From positions 58,152 to 122,151 of the forward strand of contig JBKDKA010000262.1 of NCBI GenBank assembly GCA_046345315.1: 64,000 nt of DNA, given 5' to 3'. The notes under the pieces are model-generated. The model had not been told where the DNA came from, ran no database searches, and saw only the letters and a list, made by a program, of their open reading frames with translations. The stretch is from F1-80-MAGs062 sp046345315. Lineage in GTDB: Bacteria > Planctomycetota > Planctomycetia > Planctomycetales > Planctomycetaceae. Every line of letters starts with the position of its first letter. Position 1 is the stretch's first letter. A program made the translations under genes and the position numbers. Below are positions 28,725 to 38,367 of this stretch, piece after piece.

Positions 28725-29031
28725 AGCGATCGCACCTCCACGCGATTAAGCAACGGGAGCTCGATGACAGTGAATGGCACCACCGGTGACTCTGGTGGCA
28801 GTATTGTCGCTGAGATCAATCACTGGCAGCTGACAGACGGTCGCCCCATCCACAGAACCAGTCACAGGCCCGAACTCAGCAACGCCCTACGTTTTCACTG
28901 AAGCCCCAACTTCACGTGTTTTACGCAGATCGCCTCCTTGTTGTCAAACGGGTGCGAATCCCGACGATGAGGCACCTCAGAAAATCCTCCATGTCTTTTT
29001 CACGTTCTGGTTCACATTGATTTTGCGCAAG

Positions 29032-29084
29032 AAAAAAGCTGCCGACTGCAGCCCTGAACTGAATCAGGTACTCCAGACGGCAGC
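29032..29084 (-). terminator. Rho-independent terminator of the HTH-receiver regulator
   Basis: Read on the minus strand, GCTGCCG (with an outer CTG after one mismatch) pairs with CAG-T-CGGCAGC and is followed by TTTTTT. It lies 50 bp after the regulator stop. The remaining gap to 28724 (about 300 bp) shows only a small hairpin near 28780-28800 and no gene. Confidence 0.75.
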
Positions 29085-29134
29085 AGATTCGGGAATCTCG
29101 ACGCGGTCAGTTCGCCGAGCGATCGTCCGACGGT

Positions 29135-29707
29135 TCAGGCCAGCTGTTTACGTCGGTTCACGAGGGTTCTGATTCGTTCGGCGAGCAGAGCTGCGTCGAA
29201 CGGTTTTCGGAATGTCTCGTTGAATACAGAACGGTCAAAACCGGATGCGTTATCTTCGTCACTCAGAAGACCGATCAGAACTGTTTCCGCATACTCGTTG
29301 TTTCTGCGGAGATTCTGGGCGATCATCAGAGCTTCTTCACGCCCCATGACAAAGTCAATCACCACGCAGTCGGGGTGAATTGATTCTGCCTGGATCCCGG
29401 CTTCGAAACCACTCGCAGCAGTTTCGATCTTAAAGTCATCGTTGGAAATCATTTCGTTCAGGTTTGAACGAGTCATGACATCGGATCCAACGAGGAGGAT
29501 CTTGCCCATTGCTTCGTCTTCCAGCTCACCGAGCGGCATTCCGTGTTCCTTGAGGAACCGGATGAGATGTTCTCTCGGAATGCGTCGGTCCTGTGAGCCA
29601 GGAATTCGATAGCCTCGAAGTCGTCCGGAATCGAACCACTTCGAAACTGTGCGCGGGGCAACTTTACAGATCTTTGCTACCTGACCAGTAGTGAAGATCG
29701 TCTTCAT
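29135..29707 (-). CDS. Regulator with N-terminal excisionase/MerR-type HTH and C-terminal receiver domain
   Basis: The protein has 190 residues from the ATG at 29707, which has GGAGAG about 8 nt upstream; the longer TTG start at 29722 is rejected. Residues about 1-60 form a helix-turn-helix (TTGQVAKICKVAPRTVSKWF ... RRIPREHLIRFLKEHG) like excisionase/BldC proteins. Residues about 68-185 form a CheY-like receiver: KILLVGSD, the phosphorylatable aspartate in CVVIDFVMG, and the conserved lysine in FRKPFD. The acidic pocket is reduced to one aspartate and the usual threonine is replaced (GLLSDED), so phosphorylation may be weak. The order HTH-then-receiver is opposite to normal response regulators. 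No histidine kinase is adjacent. Confidence 0.85.
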   Translation of the reverse strand: MKTIFTTGQVAKICKVAPRTVSKWFDSGRLRGYRIPGSQDRRIPREHLIRFLKEHGMPLGELEDEAMGKILLVGSDVMTRSNLNEMISNDDFKIETAASGFEAGIQAESIHPDCVVIDFVMGREEALMIAQNLRRNNEYAETVLIGLLSDEDNASGFDRSVFNETFRKPFDAALLAERIRTLVNRRKQLA

Positions 29708-30342
29708 GGGCGGGCTCTCCAATCATTTCTCACTGCACAATTCAGCTTCCCATCCCGAGAAACTGAATCGTCACCCCCTGATCTCTGACGTGGCCTTGGA
29801 CTCCGAAGAGTCCGAACTGTCGTGTAAACCACTACAGATTACGGGTCCGGGTAGTGACAGGGGTCAATTTGGACTGTGTGCGATACAGTCCTGTGCCTGC
29901 ACAAGGCACGGCGGAGAACAATTCAGTAAGTTGCCATGCAGAACATGGCTGTCATGCAGCTGCGGACATCCCTGCCACAGTACATGACCCTGCTGAACGG
30001 CCCCCCTGGCGATTCAGCTGATTGTGTTTCCTGGCCTCCCCACAATGAACACCGAGGTGTTCACTGCCACAACCAGATGACAATCGCCTGCACAATTGTT
30101 CGACGTTTCGCGTGGTTTGACTTTAGGGTGTTTAACAGACCTGCATTCCCTGACGGATGTTTCCGACGAAGAGCCTGCGACAGTCATTGCGCAGACTCCC
30201 GCAACAACATCTGCCCAGTTCGCCCAGACATCGGAGTCGCAGCACAACCGTTCATGTCCGGATCGCTGCAGTCAGAGACAGATCACCTGAATTACACATT
30301 CCGCCCGACCGGAACAGCGACGGACAGAAAATTCAGCCGACC
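29708..30342. other. Intergenic region upstream of the HTH-receiver gene
   Basis: These 635 bases lie between the smc stop and the regulator start, both on the minus strand. The region must contain the regulator promoter, but I cannot point to a clear site. Short open frames here are Cys/His-rich by chance and have no family resemblance. No tRNA or riboswitch was seen. Confidence 0.5.
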
Positions 30343-33300
30343 TCAGGCAGCGCGCGAAACACGCTGAACCGCTTTATTGAAGTTTCCGCGCTCGTCCACG
30401 TCTTCGAATCGAAGGGACAGTCGGCGCGAAATCCCGGATTCCTCCATGGTCACGCCGTAAAGCACGTCAGTCACTGCCATCGTGGGCTTTCGATGGGTGA
30501 TCATGATGAACTGAGTCGACTGCTGAAAATCGCGAAGCACTCCGACAAATCGGCCGATGTTCGCGTCGTCCAGCGCCGCATCCACTTCGTCAAGAATACA
30601 GAATGGACTCGGCCGACTGCGGAAGATCGCAAGCAGCAGTGCGACTGCAGTCATCGTTTTCTCCCCACCACTCAGCAGGGAAATACTTCTGAGCTCTTTC
30701 CCGGGTGGTCGAGCAACAACATCGATGGCACACTCCAGTGCATCCTCAGGATCTTCCAGCACCAGATCCGCTTCACCGCCGCCGAACAGTCTGCGAAACA
30801 ATTCACGAAAATGGCCGCGAATGGATTCGAATGATTCAAGAAACATTCGCCGGCTTTCAACGTTGATTCGCCGAACAATGTCGCGAAGCGTGTCGCGGGC
30901 TGCCTCGAGGTCCTTCAGCTGTGAGTGAAGCCGTCCGAAACGGACTTCCAGCTCGTTGAGATTGTCAAGACTTTCGGAGCTGACATGGCCGATCTTTCTC
31001 AGCTGTCTTCGCAGTCGCTCAACTCGACGTTCAATCTCCGTCCGAATCTCCGGATACTGGTTGCCGTCGTTCAGGATTTTTTCGCATTCTGCATCGAAGA
31101 CTGGAACTCCGAGGGCTTCCATCGCTGCCGCATTGCCAGCAGACGACCGCACCGGAAGATCTGCATCCGAATCATTCTCTTCATCTGAGTTCGAGTTTAA
31201 CTTCCCGCGTTTTCTCCAGACGGCAATGGCAGAGTACCCGGCGTCAACAGCAGCCTGAACTTCAATCTGAAACTCGTCGCGAATGCGTTCAGCAGCAGTC
31301 TTCAGCTGGTGGTCAATACCGCGAACCTGCAATTGCAGCTCGTGGAAGATCGTTTCACGCTGCCGGCAATAGTCGCGAATGCGAGTTTCTGACCGATTTG
31401 CTTCATTCTTATGCTGTCGAAGAATGCTGCGAGATTCTGCACGGGACCTGATACTGTCCTGCAGATGATCGTCTCGAACAGAGAGCTCAAACATCTCAGC
31501 TCGTGTATTCAGCTGAGAAATCAGCAGATCCCGCCGACGATCCAGCGAGACCTGCAGTCTTCGTTCTGCCTCACTGCGCTGCTGCTCTCGCTGTGAAAGG
31601 TCCTCACTGACGCGATCGATCGCTTCCTGCAGGCTCAGCAGACGTTCCTCGGATCGAGTCAGCTCCATGCTGGCGCTGGTGCGTTCTTTCTCCAGTGACT
31701 CCAATTCCTGCTGTCTTGCCGACAATTCCTGTTCAATTTCCTGCATCGCCAGGTGCATCTGATGCAGGATGGCTTCTCCACCGGAATGGCTGATCTTTGC
31801 TTCGTCGATTCGACCTTGAAGTACCGTCAGCGATTCCATGAGCTCACTCTGCTGTTCCTGAACATGCAGAGCCTTCTGCTGGAGATCGCTGTGAACTCGC
31901 TGATGTTCTGCCAGTACAGAATCCGCATGTCGCACAGCGTCGGCTCGCGTACGGATCTCCTGTCGGGAGGAGTTCAGTTCCCCGTCAGCAGACTGAATCG
32001 ACTCGCTCAGCTGACGCAGACGCAGTTCTCGCTGAGCGATTTCATGTTCCACACGATGCAGTTCATTCCGGAGCCTCCTCAGCTCACTTTTCCGTGAGAG
32101 CACTGCCGATTCGCTGCGAACTGTTCCGGCGAAGAGCGTTCCATCATTCTCGAGAAGCTCCCCCTGCAGCGTTACAAAACGACAGTCCCCGGCGGTCTCC
32201 CGATTCAGCCGAAGTGCCGTGTCCAGCGAATCCACAACCCAGGTGTCTGCGAGCAGGTCACAGGCGAGCCATGGCAGCTGCCGGGGTGAACGGGCCAGCG
32301 CGTCTGCTCGCCCCACGACACCCGGCCGCCCGAACAATGACTGCTGCGCACCGTTCCTCCGAGAAAACACGGACCGGACTACCGGACTCTGTTCTCGGGA
32401 GTCGATCCAGGTGACTCGAAGATCTGCCGCAAAAGCCTGAGACGATGACTCACTCGTGAGCTCATCGAAACGACTCCCCGTTTCCCGACCTCGACGTTCA
32501 ATAGAATCCGGCAGACCCCACCAGCTCGCTGAGAAATCGTCATCTGAAGGCTCCATCAGGTGAGCATGAGCTGATGACTTCCCGAAGCCTGAGCGTCCTC
32601 CCGGAGTGTCTGAATCTGAGACTGCTCCCGGCAGATGAGCTGAGTCAGCCTCTTCGAGCGAAATGAATCCGACTCGACCTGCTATTCGACATCGTCCGGA
32701 GTTAATGTAATCGACGAATGGGGCCATCCGACGGACAACAAGCAATTGTGCTCTTCCGGACAACGCAACTTCCAGCAGTGCTGCGTTGTCCATATCCACG
32801 TCGAGCAGATCAGCGATGGTCCCGCAGATCAGGCTCCATGGTTCCGAGGCGGATTCATCAGCACGTCTCAGAATTTCACGGACGCCGATTCCGAATCCTT
32901 CCTGCCGATCTTCGAGGTCTTCGAGAACCGTACGACGAGCAATCAGCCCGCTTCTGAGTTCGCGGAGATCCCCCAGAGACTGCTGCGATTCGCTCTGTTC
33001 GGAGATCAGAGTCTGGCGGCTCTGGAGCAGAAGATCAGCCGCGTGTTCCACAGTCTGCAGCTGATACTCCGCCAGTCGGAGCGTCTGTTCACATTCCGGA
33101 ATTTCCTGTTCGAGGACCTCAACCTGACGCCTGAGTCCATCAGATCGATTCTCTGCCTCAGCCAGCTGACGCTGCGCTGCATGCATCTCAGCAAGCAGTC
33201 CACCAACGGCAGAAGCTTTTTCGGAATTCAGGCGAACGTGTTCCAGAAGCTGCTGACGGCCATGGTCAATATTGCGACGGGAGGTCTGAACAGCGGCCTG

Positions 33301-34407
33301 CAGACCTGCGACCTGATCGTCACCCGACAGCAACGTCTGTCGACGTTGCTCAAAAGTTGTCTTCTCGTGCTCCAGAAGATGCACCAGATGATGCTGTTCG
33401 CCGATCGCTTCACTGACGCGATTATTCATCAGAAGCTGCTGCCTCTGAAGACGCTGCACATCAGAATTCAATTCCACGTCACGGGCAGCCTGATGACGAA
33501 GCGTCGTTTCAAGACTTGAAAGTCGACTTCGAAGCTCCGCTCGTTCTCGTTCAGATTCCCTCAGTGCGTCATCCACTTCCGACAGCGCACCATCCGCCAT
33601 CGCCAGCTGCTCTTCGGCGTTCTGCTGCTGCTGCCGCAGTACTTCCAGCTCACCGGAAATCCCTGAAAGCTGCTGTTCCAGAACAACTTTCAGAACATTT
33701 TCCCGGCGATAATCGTCCGCGGCCATCCCCACCCAGAGCTGCTCAAGCTCTGTGGAAACTTCGCGATATCGACTCGCTCGCTCCGCCTGAGTTCTGACAT
33801 TGCTGACCTGTGATTCCACTTCATCCACAATGTCAGTCAGTCGCACAAGATTCTGTTCGACACGTTCGAGACGTCGGAGAGCATCCGTTCGGCGCGACTT
33901 GAATCGGCTGATGCCTGCAGCTTCTTCAAATATGGAGCGGCGATTGGCAGCATTGGACTGCAGAATCTGGTCAACGCGCCCCTGCTCGATGATGCAGTAG
34001 GCCGCAGCACCCGCGCCGGTTCCGACGAAGAGATCGCGAACATCCTTCAGACGAGCGGCTGTTCGATTAATCAGGTACTCGGAGTCTCCGGACTGCCAGA
34101 GCCTTCGACCGACAGAAACCTCGTCCTGATCCACCGGCAGAAAACGTGATCGATTGTCGAAAACGAGCGTTGCTTCAGCGAACTGTGATCCGGTTCGACT
34201 GGTCGATCCGTTGAAAATGACGTCGGTCATTTCCTTGCCGCGCAGACTTTTTGCGCTCTGGTCCCCCAGAATCCATTTGATCGAATCCACGACATTGCTC
34301 TTACCACTCCCGTTCGGCCCTACAACACCGGTAATTCCGGCTGAGAATTCGAACACAGTGCGGTCGGCAAAACTCTTGAATCCAAATAGTTCAAGCTGCC
34401 TGAGCAT
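30343..34407 (-). CDS. smc: Chromosome segregation protein SMC
   Basis: The protein has 1354 residues, longer than the roughly 1190 of many bacterial SMCs. It starts MLRQLELFGFKSFADRT with Walker A GPNGSGKS (30-37). Two long coiled-coil arms flank a hinge near 520-720, which contains Ser/Gly/Asp-rich inserts that explain part of the extra length. The C-terminal head has the signature LSGGEK (from 1245) and Walker B ILDEVDAALD (Asp1273/Glu1274). SMC dimers with ScpA/ScpB extrude and organise chromosomal DNA. No scp genes are adjacent. The FlgI-like gene lies 125 bp upstream on the same strand. Confidence 0.96.
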   Translation of the reverse strand: MLRQLELFGFKSFADRTVFEFSAGITGVVGPNGSGKSNVVDSIKWILGDQSAKSLRGKEMTDVIFNGSTSRTGSQFAEATLVFDNRSRFLPVDQDEVSVGRRLWQSGDSEYLINRTAARLKDVRDLFVGTGAGAAAYCIIEQGRVDQILQSNAANRRSIFEEAAGISRFKSRRTDALRRLERVEQNLVRLTDIVDEVESQVSNVRTQAERASRYREVSTELEQLWVGMAADDYRRENVLKVVLEQQLSGISGELEVLRQQQQNAEEQLAMADGALSEVDDALRESERERAELRSRLSSLETTLRHQAARDVELNSDVQRLQRQQLLMNNRVSEAIGEQHHLVHLLEHEKTTFEQRRQTLLSGDDQVAGLQAAVQTSRRNIDHGRQQLLEHVRLNSEKASAVGGLLAEMHAAQRQLAEAENRSDGLRRQVEVLEQEIPECEQTLRLAEYQLQTVEHAADLLLQSRQTLISEQSESQQSLGDLRELRSGLIARRTVLEDLEDRQEGFGIGVREILRRADESASEPWSLICGTIADLLDVDMDNAALLEVALSGRAQLLVVRRMAPFVDYINSGRCRIAGRVGFISLEEADSAHLPGAVSDSDTPGGRSGFGKSSAHAHLMEPSDDDFSASWWGLPDSIERRGRETGSRFDELTSESSSQAFAADLRVTWIDSREQSPVVRSVFSRRNGAQQSLFGRPGVVGRADALARSPRQLPWLACDLLADTWVVDSLDTALRLNRETAGDCRFVTLQGELLENDGTLFAGTVRSESAVLSRKSELRRLRNELHRVEHEIAQRELRLRQLSESIQSADGELNSSRQEIRTRADAVRHADSVLAEHQRVHSDLQQKALHVQEQQSELMESLTVLQGRIDEAKISHSGGEAILHQMHLAMQEIEQELSARQQELESLEKERTSASMELTRSEERLLSLQEAIDRVSEDLSQREQQRSEAERRLQVSLDRRRDLLISQLNTRAEMFELSVRDDHLQDSIRSRAESRSILRQHKNEANRSETRIRDYCRQRETIFHELQLQVRGIDHQLKTAAERIRDEFQIEVQAAVDAGYSAIAVWRKRGKLNSNSDEENDSDADLPVRSSAGNAAAMEALGVPVFDAECEKILNDGNQYPEIRTEIERRVERLRRQLRKIGHVSSESLDNLNELEVRFGRLHSQLKDLEAARDTLRDIVRRINVESRRMFLESFESIRGHFRELFRRLFGGGEADLVLEDPEDALECAIDVVARPPGKELRSISLLSGGEKTMTAVALLLAIFRSRPSPFCILDEVDAALDDANIGRFVGVLRDFQQSTQFIMITHRKPTMAVTDVLYGVTMEESGISRRLSLRFEDVDERGNFNKAVQRVSRAA

Positions 34408-34532
34408 CGACTTTCACCCATCAACGCCGAATCATCTCTCGGCAAAATCACTCTCTCGCGTTGCCTCATCGTCGGGATGATTGTGTCCCGACGACCAGTT
34501 TGCCCCATCTCCTGCGGAGATATCCAGTCCGA

Positions 34533-37004
34533 TCATTCTTCGTCCGGCTCAGGTTCCGGTTCCGGTTCTGCTGGTTCCGATGATCGACCGAAGAACGAAC
34601 GAATTCTGTCTCCAAAACTGCGTCCGGAGTCTTCACTGTCGTTTCCTGTTTCAGCCGACTCTTCCGATGTGTCAGCTGAAGACTCATCTCGGGAAGCATC
34701 TTCGATGTCCGCTGATTCTTCATTCGATGACTCATCGGCTGCCTGAGAATTCGATGGTTCGGAACCAGGTTCTCCGGACTCACTGAGAATCTCCTGATCC
34801 ACCGAGCTTTCCGCGGATGCCTCGGGAGAGGATTCCGAATCCGACGTGTCTCCAGCCGAGGACTTCGCACCGGAATCTGCACCCGTCTTCTTTCGCTCCG
34901 ATGCCGGCTTACTGGTTGACGCCGCGTCGTCCAGAGCACCTTCCGCATCGTTTTCATCACCGTCGGTGACATCCTCGAAGCGGAGAGCATTGAGTTTTTC
35001 GTCAGACTCCTGCCGTCGAATCTCTTCTTCATCGAGCCGATCGAACAGGTTCGGAATCATCGCAGGAGTTCCGATTCGCTTCTCCTTCGGTCGGTGACTC
35101 GCTTTCGGCTCGCCGGACTCGTCGTCTGACGCCTTTTCATCGTCTGCGTCCTCTGCTGAAGGACTTTCCGAGGAACTGTCCGGCTTCTCAGATGCACTAT
35201 CACCTTCACCATCGCGTCGAGTGGTCGACTCTGCGATGAAGTCATTTCGCACGAGGACGCGTCCGGCCTGCGGCATTCGGTCGATTCCGAACTGACCTTC
35301 GAGGTTATGCTGCTGCTCTGCCTCGATCATCATCTGAACGATGTCCGGATAATTCGCACCGAGATCTCCGCAGGCCGCGATGATCTCAGCAAGCGATGCT
35401 GAAACGGTCCGTTGCTCAGGCTCGTCTTTTCCCACTGAGTATTTCGTGATCACCACATGATTATCGCCGGATTCACCAATCACTCTGATAAACCGACCCG
35501 CATTCAGAATCGCCGGCAGTCGGAGTTTCTGTGCTGCATTGAACAGCACAACCTCTGCAGTACGCCGACGCGTCACGTGTGACATCGGCTGACCCGCCGA
35601 ATCAATCAGGTACAGATCGAAACGCTTCTCGAATTCGATACGCCGCAGGGAAGGATCGTTCGGTGCCAGTTCCTGCATGGCCCGCAGAGCTCCGTATCGC
35701 GTCTCGAGCTGATCTGCGCTCATCAGTTCGCGAATGGCCATCACTGCCTCCACGTCATCCACCACCGACAGAGCGGCGAGAGCGTAAGCTCGAAGTGCTG
35801 GCTTCTTCTCAGTCGCTTCTTTCAATACCGCGACGCCGGACGCGTCACCGAGATATGCCAGTGCCTGAGCCGAGTGAAACCGAACTTCGACATCACTGGA
35901 TTCCAGAGCACGACGAAGAAACGGGATGCCTGAAGTCCCGATTGCCTCAAGCTGCAATGCAGCGCTCTGCGAATTCTCCGGCTCCGTGATTTCTGTCTCG
36001 AGCTTCTCCATTCGAAGCCGTCGAGGAATTTCATCTTCCTTGAACGCAATGTTACGGATGACCTGCTGGTACCTCGGGAAGTTGTTGCGGTAACTCGGAT
36101 GTACTTTCAGCGTGAGCATCGCGTCAGTTTTTGCGGTTGCCAGAGGAACCCGCTGACCGAATCGATCGTAATGGTTGAAACGCTCTGAGATGACTTCCGA
36201 AACTCGCTTTGCGTTTCGAAAGCCTCGCTTATTGTTCATCAGAAATATCGAGAGATCGCGCTCGGTTCCGGAGATTGCTCCCCCGGGAATTGTTCCGCGA
36301 CGCAGCTCACCCGAGATTCGTGTCGGATCTTTTTCGACCCCGGGCGCGGTCAGCACGGCTCCATATGCGACCCCATACTCCCGACCTTTCATCGACCCGC
36401 GACCCTCGACGTTCTGTTCCTCAAAGAGGCGTGTTTCCAGAAGCCATCCCCCCTTGAGACTTCTCGCGTCACTGTTGGGTGGCACTGCGACCGTCACATC
36501 GAATTTCTGTCCCTTCCGGACCATCGCCGGAAGATATGCTGTCACCACAACCAGACAGGTGTCCTTCGACTGAAGCAGTTTCTTCTGGTCTTTGGCCTCA
36601 ACACCTCGGCGAGACATCTCGTGACGAAGAGCCGTGTAGAGCGCAGACGGAGGCGGATCGTCACCTGTGCCGTCAAGACCGACAACGAGGCCGACCGCCC
36701 TCAGAACAACGGTGTTGTTGCCCTGAATGCTGACGTATTCCTTCAGAAGCGGAGTGTCCGTCTTGTTGCCGAAGTCGTTGTCCTCTTCGTCTTCCTTCTT
36801 GTCCTTTTTCTTCTTGAGGTCCGGAAACTTGCCGAACATTGCTGATCCGGGCATCTTCAGCAGCCCGCTCGCACAACCACAGAACCCAGTCAGCACCAGC
36901 AGGCAGATCAGCCAGCGCAGACAGAGGCTGGCATACGGTGAAGTCCCCCGGTGACAGACAACTCCGTCAGAAGGTTCGTCCAGAGACTGTTTGAGCTGTT
37001 TCAT
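34533..37004 (-). CDS. FlgI (flagellar P-ring)-like lipoprotein with HEAT repeats and acidic tail
   Basis: The protein has 823 residues. A hydrophobic segment at about 30-44 ends FCGC, a probable lipobox (Cys44). The region about 85-330 matches the FlgI pattern: VVLRAVGLVVGLDGTGDDPP, LVVVTAYLPAMVRKGQKFDVTVAVPPNSDARSLKGGWLLET and YGVAYGAVL. Residues about 345-450 contain HEAT-like repeats (VRFHSAQALAYLGDASGVAV). Residues about 600-823 form a Ser/Glu/Asp-rich low-complexity tail ending in a PEPEPEPDEE-type run. FlgI normally builds the P ring around the flagellar rod with no HEAT repeats or tail. No other flagellar gene is in the window, so another ring-forming or periplasmic scaffold role is possible. 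Confidence 0.8.
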   Translation of the reverse strand: MKQLKQSLDEPSDGVVCHRGTSPYASLCLRWLICLLVLTGFCGCASGLLKMPGSAMFGKFPDLKKKKDKKEDEEDNDFGNKTDTPLLKEYVSIQGNNTVVLRAVGLVVGLDGTGDDPPPSALYTALRHEMSRRGVEAKDQKKLLQSKDTCLVVVTAYLPAMVRKGQKFDVTVAVPPNSDARSLKGGWLLETRLFEEQNVEGRGSMKGREYGVAYGAVLTAPGVEKDPTRISGELRRGTIPGGAISGTERDLSIFLMNNKRGFRNAKRVSEVISERFNHYDRFGQRVPLATAKTDAMLTLKVHPSYRNNFPRYQQVIRNIAFKEDEIPRRLRMEKLETEITEPENSQSAALQLEAIGTSGIPFLRRALESSDVEVRFHSAQALAYLGDASGVAVLKEATEKKPALRAYALAALSVVDDVEAVMAIRELMSADQLETRYGALRAMQELAPNDPSLRRIEFEKRFDLYLIDSAGQPMSHVTRRRTAEVVLFNAAQKLRLPAILNAGRFIRVIGESGDNHVVITKYSVGKDEPEQRTVSASLAEIIAACGDLGANYPDIVQMMIEAEQQHNLEGQFGIDRMPQAGRVLVRNDFIAESTTRRDGEGDSASEKPDSSSESPSAEDADDEKASDDESGEPKASHRPKEKRIGTPAMIPNLFDRLDEEEIRRQESDEKLNALRFEDVTDGDENDAEGALDDAASTSKPASERKKTGADSGAKSSAGDTSDSESSPEASAESSVDQEILSESGEPGSEPSNSQAADESSNEESADIEDASRDESSADTSEESAETGNDSEDSGRSFGDRIRSFFGRSSEPAEPEPEPEPDEE

Positions 37005-37672
37005 GACAGGATTCCTGAGTTCCGGCGGGGATGTCGCCGGATCTCACACGACTGTTTTCTTCGCGATGCTGGCCGCCATGCTTTGCCGGAGGGATGTGCC
37101 GGCAAACCCGTAATCAGACACAGTCAGTCAGCCGCGAAGAACATGAGAAAGGAGAGCGACAGGAAAATACGCCGCTCCGTCCGCAACCGTCAACACGGTT
37201 CATGACCTCAGCTTCATCCGTTCCACGGGATTGGATGATCACCTTCAGGGCACCGGCAGGAACTGCCTTGAAAGCACACCGCCCTGCAGAAAGCGATTCT
37301 GCATCAGTATCGAATCTCAGCAATTTCTGCAGATGCTGTGGTAACGCTCTCCCGTCCGGAGCAGTCACTCAAAAGTATTGATCCAGAGGACGAATTCCGC
37401 TTTCCCGGTGACTTCGTCAATACTCTGAGGGTCTGAACAAAGACTTCGCAGGGTAGTACAAGCAAGGATTTCGGGCGCCGGTCGGACGCGACTGGAAGTC
37501 ACAGCATCCTCGGCATTTTTGCCCAGTGCACTCGGCCGCAGCCGGACTCAGCTTCTGACATCAGGGGTCTACGAATCGGAAATGCGACGCCGCTCCAGAA
37601 GCAAACCCACCCGCTCCATCCAGTCTCGAATCCCTCGACGGAACACCAAATCAACAAAACTACCCATTCTAC
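37005..37672. other. Long divergent intergenic region, left part
   Basis: About 670 bases between the FlgI-like gene and the palindromes upstream of the Flp-like gene. Open frames here have no family resemblance. I see no RNA gene or clear promoter for the minus-strand gene. Confidence 0.45.
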
Positions 37673-37709
37673 TTACATTTTGTAAATTAACATTTGACCT
37701 GAGTGTCAA
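37673..37709 (+). promoter_or_regulatory. AT-rich block with two inverted repeats upstream of the Flp-like gene
   Basis: TTACA-TTT-TGTAA (37673-37685) and TTGAC-CTGAGT-GTCAA (37694-37709) are perfect short inverted repeats about 80-115 bp before the gene start, in a locally AT-rich stretch. The second contains a TTGACC that could be a -35 element, but the matching -10 (AAACAA) is poor. They look like operator sites. Confidence 0.45.
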
Positions 37710-37790
37710 CAAATCGAAACAATCCGCATCATCGTTACAACCGGAACCGGACGGTGGTCCGAAATCACAAGACTTTTTGGGAGAATACCG

Positions 37791-38225
37791 ATGCAGAACC
37801 TTTCGAAATTGTGGAATGACGAATACGGAATCCTTCTGTCTGCAGAAGCCGTCGTCGTGGGAACCGTCGCTGTGGTGGGAATCACAGCAGGAATGAGCAT
37901 GGTCGCATCGTCAATCAATGAAGAATTGAAAGACGTCGCGATGTCAATTCGCAGCCTCGATCAGAGCTACTCGATTCCGGCTCAGGATGGTTGCGGCGCC
38001 AGAACTGCAGGATCTTCGTTCACTCAGGAACCCGTGGAAACCTCCTTGAAGGAACTTCAGGAAGTTTACCAGAAGGCCGAAAAAGCAGAGAAATCGCAGG
38101 CCGATCGCCTGAAAAAGCAGCTGAAGAAGAAAGCAAAGGAACAGACCGGCAATAGTGAGGTCGACGACACAGAGATCGACGCTGACGATGCGATTCAGCA
38201 GCTGGACGCTCCGAATCCGGCCTGA
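37791..38225 (+). CDS. Flp/type IVb pilin-like small secreted protein with charged C-terminal tail
   Basis: The protein has 144 residues; GGGAG precedes the ATG. The N-terminus (LWNDEYG, ILLSAEAVVVGTVAVVGITAG) resembles Flp pilins and a planctomycete family of 'LWNDExG' pilin-like proteins: a short charged leader, a glycine cleavage point, a glutamate shortly after and a 20-residue hydrophobic helix. The segment SLDQSYSIP followed by ARTAGSSFTQ is shared with that family as I recall it. Unlike classical Flp proteins it carries a Lys/Glu-rich helical tail (about 85-125) and an acidic end. It is probably exported by a Tad/type II-like system; none is encoded nearby. Confidence 0.65.
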   Translation: MQNLSKLWNDEYGILLSAEAVVVGTVAVVGITAGMSMVASSINEELKDVAMSIRSLDQSYSIPAQDGCGARTAGSSFTQEPVETSLKELQEVYQKAEKAEKSQADRLKKQLKKKAKEQTGNSEVDDTEIDADDAIQQLDAPNPA

Positions 38226-38367
38226 TGATCGATCCGGCGCTCAGATCTCTCACCGCTGAGCCATCCGAGGTCACAAAGACATCAGACTGAACACGCCCCT
38301 CTCTCTTCTCTCTACCACTCTCACGCGAAACTTCTTTGACATCTGCACTCGCCCCACAGCAGATGAT

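Noticed and set aside
28780..28810. Small hairpin CACCACCGG / CTGGTGG as a riboswitch
   Set aside because: No conserved riboswitch core is visible, and the downstream gene in that direction does not suggest a ligand.
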